Positions 56,348-64,000 of a stretch of 64,000 nucleotides of DNA are shown here, piece by piece. The DNA lies in NCBI GenBank assembly GCA_009760855.2, contig WPIO01000001.1:17213001-17277000 (forward strand), read 5' to 3'. The position numbers and the translations under genes were made by a program. Within the stretch, counting starts at the first letter, position 1. Every line of letters begins with the position of its first letter. Source of the DNA: Cristatella mucedo. Lineage: Eukaryota > Bryozoa > Phylactolaemata > Cristatellidae. Under the pieces are notes generated by a model. The model did no database searches and was not told the origin of the DNA. It saw nothing but the letters and a program-made list of their open reading frames with translations.

Positions 56348-57979
56348 CACTTCACATGAGCTGTGCAAGTGATCTGAAAGCTGGATGGCAGGACATCTAC
56401 CGAGTAATCAGCGCCAGGCTACCGCTGTCTGTTTGCATGCCAAACCAAGCCTGCTTCGGCAGCAGACACTGCAGTCTGTAATAGCGACATGCATTCGAAC
56501 TGGGGAAAAAATCGACGACAAGAGTCGGCCACGGAAATGCCGGTAGAAAAAAAGGGGCGACAGAATTACCATTCAACAACGGTCCACACAACGGTGCACA
56601 GCCAGCAGGTCCTTAATATGAGTACAAAGGCAAAACCAGGTCCAGCACGATCTCTAAGCTACGCGACCGCGATCGGTATACCATATTTTCACCGCAGATG
56701 GCCACCTGCGAAATAATAAATGCTGATAAGCGGCCTCTGCCACGACACAAGAGGCCTGAGATATCATCTCACAACAATATCGGCTCCACTACTACATCAG
56801 TGGGTGCTTGAATAACACTAGGCTAAGGGCAGTCTAAGCAACAGCCTTAAATCAGGGTCGAACATACGAGTCAGAAACCGAAGGTCGGTTCGGACACGCA
56901 GACGATTCACTATTGCCCCCTCCCTACTCAATTGAGTGATGTTTACGGAGCTCGGGCACAGCGGCTATAAAAAGCGTACAAGGCATTTATCATTCGTAAC
57001 TTGAGCGGTCGACCCGAGCGACCGCACAATTTAACTTACGCACGAGGGGTCGACTACTCCCTCGCGGGCTCTAGTGCAGGCTGGAAGACATATAGGCCAG
57101 GCATCGATAGGTAGCTGAACCTCGTGCGGTGGCTTAGTGTCACCGAGTTGAGTTTCTAAGCCGACAGGCATGATAAGTAGTAGTCAGATCCGTCGTACTA
57201 ACGCTGCAATTCAACCTCAAAGTCAAAAGAAATGGGTTGGCTACAACGACTGGAAGACCCGCGGACCTCGGTAAAGGCTGCTAAATTGGCCACCGACAAA
57301 CTCCGGATAGCCGACCTGCCTGCGCGACCGCTAGCGCACGATACCGAAGCGAATCGGACCAGTTATGGCAGCTATGTAGACCACTGATAGAACCACCAGT
57401 GGGCACACCGAGTAACCATAAATTGCTTACTACTGCATTGGCAAACGCACGTGGCCGATATTCTTGAAGATTATTGGATGCATACAGTCTATGCAAATAT
57501 GTATACTACCTAGAGACGCACCAATGGAAGCGTCCCGCCTACCGCAGTAGCTCTTCCACCTGGAGGACCGATCAGCCGCGACTCCGTCTCCTCAAGTTCC
57601 TATGCCAGCGTTTTGGCTGCCGTTTAGATCCATAATGCTCTTTACCGCCTCGAATATTTCTGTTCCTGGCATAATAAAAATTTCTCGGTGACGATCGGCT
57701 GTGCAGTGTGGGGGGAGACCACTGAGGCCCAACGAAGAAAGGAGCTGCAAGACAGCGGCTGCATTTTCGCCAACGGACGAGCGGGCGTTCAGGCAGATAG
57801 CTGTTTGATGGTCAGTAACGTCGATTTAGCCTTCTCTTTGGAAGAAGTGGGAGGAGATGATAACGTCCTCGCAGGCCGGCGGACTGGCAGAAAGACGGTA
57901 GAGCGAGCGATGACTGTTGTCATTTGACCCACTCCTCGATCCGACGACCCAAGCAGCTGACAGCTGCGCCGGGCGAGTT

Positions 57980-58036
57980 AGCTGACCCCTACGGCTGACG
58001 TTCTGGGAATTGTACCGTCAGCCGTAGGGGTCAGCT
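57980..58036. repeat. Perfect 20-bp inverted repeat, 17-base loop
   Basis: AGCTGACCCCTACGGCTGAC at 57980-57999 has its exact reverse complement at 58017-58036, with GTTCTGGGAATTGTACC between. The arms are GC-rich, so the hairpin would be very stable in RNA. The flanks do not extend the pairing. Confidence 0.95.
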
Positions 58037-59022
58037 CGGTAGAGAAACGCCTAGGCACTGACAAAAGCGGGTGTAAGTGCTGTGGGAATCGTTGAACCGT
58101 CTCAGAAATTGCTCTCTCCAAGCTCTTCTTACCTGAGACGGTATCCACTTGAAACCAATACCCACTCAGAATTTCTTCACTCTGTCGTAGCAGCAATTTT
58201 ATCGAAAATAGGGTCTTCTAACGCAACACTGCTGCAATAAAGCCCGTAACCTATGTTGATGAACTCGACACCTAGTTACTGTTAAGGCTATTTGGCCGGC
58301 CATTTACTTTTGCTTTGTCAATCAGGTGGGTGCTCTTGTTTAGGCTCAGAAACGGCGTTTCCATTCGAAACCACACCGGTTCTATGCGTAGCCTCCTAGG
58401 ATTCTCTAGCCAGAAGATGGAGATGCACAATTGTACGCAGTAGACCCCACCTCGAAGCCCTTCACATCACAGGCGACAACGTGCTGGTGTTTCTGAACAG
58501 CCCGGCCAGTTACCGACGAGGAGAGGATTCCTCGTCCTCTTTAGTTGTGTTATATCTACACTTCTCCCCATTAGTACTGTTTAGTTTCTCTATTAATGTT
58601 GGCGCATGCAGCTTTATTCTTATACCCAGGCTAGGTTTGGTTGGCTGGGACAGGACGGCTGTAATGTGGTAAGGTGTAGCGCCCTGCTGGCCTTGGCTGA
58701 ATTTTATCGCGAACAAGAGCTGTTCGGAGGCGGGCTAGAACTCCTTTGTCCTGGAGCAGTGAGCCAGAGAGGAGCGTCAGTGCGGTTAGAGAGGAAGCGC
58801 TTAAGAGCAAGCCAGGAAGCTCTGAGACGAGCGGTGGCGATTCGGCCTTAGAATTGATCCGATACCCGCGGAAGCTGCTGATAGATGTTGGCTGGCCTGT
58901 CAACCTTCGCCATCACTCTGTCCAAAAAGAATCGTCTGGAACCCATTCGCCATTCAAGCTGGACAGAGGGGACATTCCAGTGGCCTAATGCCGGTATTAG
59001 TTCCTTACCGTAATGGGTCATG

Positions 59023-59910
59023 GTGTCGGGCCCAATACCACTAAGCTCTTGCCCCATTGTCTCAGCTAAGTATTTAAGAGTCGAGCGACGCTCGCTCTGG
59101 GCCTGGTGTTTTTGGTCTCTTCTGGTCTTCGGTCCGACTCTGCGCTTCGACGCAGTCGGGCACTCGTTTCTCTGAAAGCGAGGGAGGAGGGCGGGCTGTC
59201 CGCCGACGATGGACGGAACAGGACAAGACAGCGCTATGATGATTCGGTGGACTCCACCGAATACGGTCGTATCGCGCCCGAGCTGGCATTCTGTGTTTCT
59301 TTTGTGTTTTGCGTGTGCGCGCTAGCACGTGGTCTCGGCATAGGGATTTGCCGGTGCGAGCTAGGCGTAGTTGACGTGTGTGTGGAGGCCTAGTTCTCCG
59401 GTTAGGGTTTAGGCTCCAGTTTGAGCTCCGTCTATTTGGGTCGTCCCCCCAGTATAGATGTAAGTATCGTAAGTGTGGAGACGTGTTTCCTCCGCAAGAG
59501 TGCTTAAGTTGGCATGTTTGGGGTATTCCTTCCGCACAGGTGGAAACGAAGTCCTAGTTCTCCGGTTAGGGTTTAGGCTCCGGTTCGCGCTTCATTGTGG
59601 AGAAGTATTCCCTCCGCAAGAGTGCTTACGTTGGTGTGTTTGGGGTATTCCTTCCGCACAGGTGGAAACAAAGTCCTAGTTCTCCTGTTAGGGTTTAGGC
59701 TCCGTATCGCGCTCAGTGTGAAGAAGTATTCCCTCCGCAAGAGTGTTGGTGCTGTTGAGAACGTGCGAGGAGTGTGGAGATAAGGTTGAACTAGACGCGC
59801 AGCGACTTTGTGCGCTTGCGAATAAAGTTCAGTAAAATCCCCAATTTGTGTGTCTCGCTTTCCAATTCACGCCACGGACTCACGACCCCTTTAGTAACGG
59901 TAAGCAGGTC
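59023..59910 (+). mobile_element. Possible solo or truncated LTR
   Basis: It begins with TGTCGGGCCCAATACC, has a TATTTAAGAG box at about 59070, an AATAAA at 59820-59825, and is followed near 59911 by GGTCGGCGCCAGAAACG, which resembles a tRNA primer-binding site as in LTR elements. No gag or pol and no second LTR are seen in the window. It could also be a host promoter with a repeat-rich transcript. Weak. Confidence 0.3.
59389..59760. repeat. 122-bp tandem repeat, about three copies
   Basis: Units starting CCTAGTTCTCC(G/T)GTTAGG recur at 59389, 59553 and 59675. The inner block CCTCCGCAAGAGTG recurs at 59489, 59611 and 59732, a period of 121-122. The first unit has about 42 extra bases. Each unit includes GGTTAGGGTTTAGG. 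Copies are about 90% alike. Confidence 0.9.
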
Positions 59911-60714
59911 GGCGCCAGAAACGCTCGTTTCGTGGCGGCCAGATTATTGCGCGTAGGCGCGCACCAAACGGCATTAGGCGCTAGGCTACGCCGCTAGGTA
60001 AGCGGCAGGTCAAGCCTACCCCGCCGAGCCTTCGGCGTTACAAAGAGTTACCGGCTAGGCCGAGGTCTGACGTATGGCATGGTTGGTCACGTCAGGGTCA
60101 CCCAAATGTAGGCAAATTCTTCGGTCAGAGGCTATTTCCCTCCAAGCCCTGCCATACTCCGGCCACGCCGCCGCTCGCCATGCCGCTGAGCTAGGGTAAG
60201 ACGAGCGGTCGTCAGGTTAGGCCTCTTTGTGATATCGCATGCGCCAACAACAACAGGGGAACTCAACAAGTCTACAGAGGAAGGTCCTATACAAAGTACA
60301 CTAAAGGGGCGCAAGACAACGCCGCAATCGCGAATAAACGTGTTAGTTGGCCAGTTGGCTTCCGAAGTCCTGCCATTGTACCGACTCCGTTTCAACAGTA
60401 CGAGCGTAGGCCGTAAAAGATCCGGCTAGCTAAGTAGCTGCTGGGCAAGTTGGAGTCGACGTTTCCCACAGTAGAGAGCTTCCGCTGAAAGACGCCAACT
60501 CACGGGGAACCACGAACAGGATACACGGGGAACGCAGAATATACAAATCACAACAACGAGCTTGCCACCCAGCTCCGCTCGGGCCTTGGGCACTCGTTCC
60601 CTTGCGTGCGTGGCCGCATCGCCGGAGCGCGCTTGCAACTATCCCGGTGCATAACTCAGCGAGACCGGAAGCCTTCAACGCCATGTCTTACTCGGCCAAC
60701 TTCTCCTACCCAAG

Positions 60715-60785
60715 AGCATCGGTGACCCTTCGTAACCCCACATGCCATAGGTGAGACCCCCGGCCTAGCCGGTGACCCTTAGCAC
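60715..60785. repeat. Short direct repeat GGTGACCCTT
   Basis: GGTGACCCTTCGTAAC and GGTGACCCTTAGCAC lie 47 bases apart just before a LINE fragment begins. Possibly a local duplication. Confidence 0.5.
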
Positions 60786-60825
60786 ATTACAGCCGTCCTG
60801 TCCCAGCCAACAGAACCTATCCTGG

Positions 60826-61978
60826 GTACATACTCTCCCTCTTTCCGATGTGATTGTTAGGCACAGTCTAGGCTTTTACTTATTTGCAGGTGACACTCAG
60901 TTGTTCCTTTATTTTGATTCCTCCCAGCCCTCCAGCACGTCGAATTCTCTCAACTCTGTAGCTGCATGTATTGATGACATTCGCCCATGGATGACAGCAA
61001 ACTTTCTTAAATTGAATGATGATAAAACAAACTTACTGGCTAATCAAACCAAGTTTGATTCAGAAATTGGGAAGGCTAACGCTCACAGTCGGCTCTTCCA
61101 GCCAATGTTCTATTGAATCTTCGCGAAATCTAGGCGTCCCGTTCCAAAGTGACCTTTTATTAGACGACCATTTTAGTTCCACAGTGAAGTCTGCCTACTT
61201 TCAGCTACATAACGTTGCTAAAATTCGGGCTCACTTAGACAGTGATAACATATTTAAATTGGTCCATGCATTTGTGACATCCCGTCTTGACTTCTGTAGC
61301 TCACTGCTTGCTGGTCTACCGGCCTGTGCAATCAGGCGCTTACAGCTGGTGCACAACTCTGCAGCTAGGCTTGTCTGTCATGAGCGTCGCAGTTGCAGCA
61401 TCACTCTTTTTCTCGCCGACCTGCACTGGCTCCCAGTAAAGCAGTGCATCGACTTCAAGGTTCTGTCACTCACTTTTAGGTCTCTTCATTCTTTGGCTCC
61501 AGTCTGCTTATCAGATCTACTCTCCCAACAGGCTTAGTATCATACCGCCACTTTTCGGAATCCAACTGCTTACCTATACCCCGTATGGACCTTAAATCCT
61601 TTGGAGAGCGTGCCTTTAGTTTGTATCCTCGCTAAGCCTGGAACTCACTTCCGACTCCCGTCACGAAATATCCTGACTTGACAAAATTCAAAAAGAAACA
61701 AAACACCCACCTATTTATTACAGCTTATAGTGGGCCTTTGGGACTCGTCTTTTACGTGCTTACCCGTGCTGACACTGTGCATGCTGTCAATAACCATATT
61801 TGCATGCTGACTCTGTGCATGTCACCCTTAACTGCGTTATGCTTTTTAGTCATTGGGCATGCTACCGCAAACCATTCGATCGTGCTTCCTTTGCAGCAAA
61901 TGCAAAGAGCCTGCGAAAGAGACAGAGTTCTCAGAGGGCGCTTTATCAAGTGTATTATTATTATTATTACTATAAGCT
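60826..61978 (+). mobile_element. 5'-truncated L2/CR1-clade LINE
   Basis: Begins inside the RT at TYTLPLSDVIVRHSLGFYLF. It continues with the catalytic box as AGDTQLFLYFDSSQPSS, then [34 protein letters not shown], the HAFVTSRLDFCSSLLAGLPA block, [20 protein letters not shown], the 3' untranslated region and a near-consensus tail ending in (TTATTA)n at about 61955-61975. Frameshifts at about 61070-61130 and after 61537 and the altered catalytic box make it inactive. Confidence 0.9.
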
Positions 61979-62414
61979 AGAGCGACGTGACCTTGACTTA
62001 TAACGACCTCATGTCGCGACCGTAGAGTGGAATATTTGAATACCACAGAGGGGCAACATGTTCAGCAGCCGCACGTGCGTACAACTCACTGCGAAGCGCA
62101 ACTGACCGGCTCGAAAAGCAGAGCACAGCTGAATGGTACACGGAACCAAGTACAATTGACTGATTATTACATACGACTTAGCCGGTTCCTAAAAGTTTTA
62201 ACTCGGGCAACGCGATTAATGTTTAGAGCTCTCATAGTCTCGCCGACGGCCCATTCTAACGTTTCATTGCAGAAGCCAAAAAGTCGTCAACTCCGACTGA
62301 TGAGTTATCATTGCCGATAACCATTTGCAATCGGACGCCTGGCGTCCCGTCGTCGTAGAAGCAGTAGTGAAAAATCGAGGCCACGTCCAGTCATAGAGCG
62401 ATATAGGATTCAAT

Positions 62415-62939
62415 ATTAATAAGAATAATAATGTACTTGATAAAGCGCCCTCAGAGAACTTATTCTCTTTTTAGGCGCTTTACATTTGCTGCAAAGGGAA
62501 ATGCAATTGAATGGTAAGTAAAATCATGCTTGAAAAACAAACAAAATGAATAACATGGTTAGGGGTGACATGCACAGGGTCAGCATGCAAATGTGGTTAG
62601 TGGCAGCATGCACAGTGTCAGCACGCATAAGCACGTGAAGGACGAATCACAGGGACCCACTAAAAGCTGTCTAAATAGGTGTGTTTTTAAGTTATTTTAG
62701 ATACGGTCAAGTCTGGAGGTGTTCTAACGAAAGTCGGAAAGGAGTTCCAGGCTTTGGGACCATACGAACTACATGCACGGTCTCCAAATGGTTTGAGGTT
62801 TGTACGAGGTATTGGTAAACTGTTGGATTCCGAAAAGCAGGTGGTACGATGCTTGGCCTGGTGGGGGAGGAGATCTGAGAGAAAGACTGGAGCCAGAGAA
62901 TGAAGTGACCTAAAAGTGAGCGACAAAACCTTGAAGTCA
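62415..62939 (-). mobile_element. Young 5'-truncated L2/CR1 LINE copy
   Basis: Minus strand: the last about 85 codons of the LINE protein ([20 protein letters not shown] ... PDLTVSK), the 3' untranslated region and the tail ending in ATTATTATT. Over 62687-62939 it differs at only about two positions from 43583-43835, then both diverge exactly at the 5' breakpoint (GAAGTCA). Typical of target-primed reverse transcription with 5' truncation. Confidence 0.92.
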
Positions 62940-63327
62940 TTCACTACTTTCAACAATCTTCCTCTGTTGTATTCATGGCTAATACTTGAGCTTCTCACGA
63001 ATGTAGAAGTTCTGACTGATGCAAATATGGTGCACCATTGCCACTTAGTTAACAACAAGATGAATGGAACGGTAACGAGCAAGATGTCTCCTCGTTGCAC
63101 TCGACAGCAGGCCTGCAGCCAAAAAATTATCCCTCGGTGACTAAATCTTGACCTAAAGTGTACACAGCCGGAAATGCTAGAGTATACATTTGGTGTCACT
63201 ATGCAGTCCACACAGCTTAATGAGCCGTAAGCGGATATTGGGATTTCAGTAGACGCCAGCTTAAGCTAAAGTACTTGGCGGTCGCGGGCAAGAGGTCTCG
63301 TAGACTCTGCTTACATAATACATCTAG
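62940..63327. other. Unassigned spacer
   Basis: No gene or repeat recognised. The minus-strand open frame that runs in from 63211 only joins chance sequence to the LINE. Confidence 0.5.
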
Positions 63328-63490
63328 CCTAGGAGGTAAGGTGCTCACTCTTCATGACCGAGGTCGGGGGTTCCAATCCGGCAGTTGCTGATTCTTCAAT
63401 GCCAGCTGCAAGCGGCGGTGATAGCCGTTTAGGCTCTTCTGCCGCTATACAAATTAGGCTGTGAAACTAGCTCGTATTATTCTTATTATC
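63328..63490 (+). repeat. SINE-B copy, diverged
   Basis: Head CTAGCCTAGGAGGTAAGGTG, B box GGTTCCAATCC next to TGACCGAGGTCG, body CTGCAAGCGGCGGTGATAGC, end CTATACAAATTAGGCTGTGA, then (TTATT)n. Confidence 0.8.
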
Positions 63491-63798
63491 TAGTTTAAAA
63501 ATAAATATTTGATTCCCATCGACCCGTAGTGCTTGCTGCATTGCCAATAAAATTGCATGACCACTGTTGGAATTCAAAAGGGTGCCATCATTGTAAGCTC
63601 TAAACGATTGGCTTGTGCCTTATTACAAACACAATATTATTTTGGCCGTTCTGCTGTGCCCGGTTACGCTAAACTATTATGACACTAGCTGAAATATAAG
63701 ACCCCCTAGGTGACTTTCTGCGGTGAAATTCTGTCGATTTTGCCCGTTAGAAATGCTCTAGCCCTCACTCGGAAGACCGACTTGAAGCTGGAGCATTC

Positions 63799-63975
63799 TA
63801 GGCTCACTAGGTAAGGCGGTTGCTTTTCATGACCTCGGCCCCGAGGTCGTGGGTTCGAATCCTGCAGTGGGCGATCCCTTATCGCTACTGCAAGCGGCGG
63901 GGATAGCCGGAAAGGCTCTTCTGTCGCTATACAAAAATAGGCTGTCAATTCAGCTAGTATTTATTTATTTAGAAA
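63799..63975 (+). mobile_element. SINE-B copy, well preserved
   Basis: Head CTAGGCTCACTAGGTAAGGC, palindrome ATGACCTCGG..CCGAGGTCGT, B box GGTTCGAATCC, body CTGCAAGCGGCGGGGATAGC, end CTATACAAAAATAGGCTGTC, then (TTTA)n. Confidence 0.88.
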
Positions 63976-64000
63976 TACTTCCCACGCTGATTTTTGACTA

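Larger units (their letters stand above)
55964..58480. other. Region upstream of AGPAT3/4-like gene
   Basis: Should contain the promoter and 5' untranslated exons of the AGPAT3/4-like gene, but no start site can be fixed. It holds a SINE-B copy (56160-56347) and a perfect inverted repeat (57980-58036). The open frame at 57688-57927 is unrecognised. Confidence 0.4.

Noticed and set aside
59389-59760. Telomeric or interstitial telomere repeat
   Set aside because: TTAGGG appears only once per 122-bp unit and is not itself in tandem.
62687-63211. 174-codon open frame with LINE-like C-terminal half
   Set aside because: The LINE part is a 5'-truncated insertion; the N-terminal half is chance read-through from flanking DNA.
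63799-63900. Possible tRNA gene
   Set aside because: Head of a SINE-B copy, same reasoning: a palindrome replaces a normal arm and the SINE body follows.
1-64000. CRISPR array, bacterial operon or phage region
   Set aside because: No evenly spaced identical repeats with unique spacers, no cas-like or phage genes; genes are intron-split.

Overview
This window is nuclear DNA from an animal. The genes are split by large GT-AG introns (up to about 8.4 kb). The introns hold LINE and tRNA-derived SINE copies and many microsatellites. No bacterial, phage, organellar or viral gene arrangement is present. Both genes belong to families found across animals. The repeats do not look like those of any vertebrate I know, so an invertebrate with a medium or large, repeat-rich genome is the best guess; I cannot name the phylum. 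Two multi-exon protein-coding genes can be rebuilt with splice sites and reading phases that agree.

Gene 1 (+ strand, coding 6587 to 32989) is related to VWA7/hemicentin-type von Willebrand factor A proteins. It has a signal peptide, the N-terminal VWA7-type region (H-F-N-A-E ... QDFYSNTNW ... KCSHGG ... GGINKES ... SPH), the C-terminal end of a VWA domain, beta-sandwich-like extracellular segments, a Ser/Thr/Pro-rich stalk, one transmembrane helix and a short basic cytoplasmic tail. I could not find the exons for the core of the VWA domain (MIDAS strand to the GGGD region). They should lie in 20267-26774.

Gene 2 (- strand, coding 55963 down to 37370) is complete: eight exons, 395 codons plus stop. 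It encodes a 1-acylglycerol-3-phosphate O-acyltransferase of the AGPAT3/AGPAT4 type, an ER membrane enzyme making phosphatidic acid. It carries an NHKYDID catalytic box, a KRDWDRD block and an EGTR block. The two genes converge tail to tail, with about 4.4 kb between stop codons. I see no functional link between them.

Layout: 1-6586 is upstream sequence with a 60-bp palindromic tandem repeat, a GCC run and a GC-rich promoter-like zone. 6587-33800 is gene 1. 33800-37370 is the intergenic 3' region. 37370-55963 is gene 2. 55964-64000 is upstream of gene 2, with a perfect 20-bp inverted repeat, a 122-bp tandem repeat inside a possible solo LTR, and several LINE/SINE copies.

Repeats: the main LINE is an L2/CR1-clade element ending in a conserved 3' tail plus (TTA)n. 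There are two SINE families. SINE-A ends in a tail resembling the LINE tail. SINE-B has a strong B box next to an 11-bp palindrome. All LINE copies seen are 5'-truncated, and several carry broken reading frames. Two copies are about 99% identical over 250 bases, so the family has moved fairly recently. I found no new enzymatic or defence system. The points most worth checking are the missing VWA core, the SINE/LINE tail sharing, the SINE-B palindrome, the perfect hairpin at 57980-58036 and the 58-copy pentanucleotide array.
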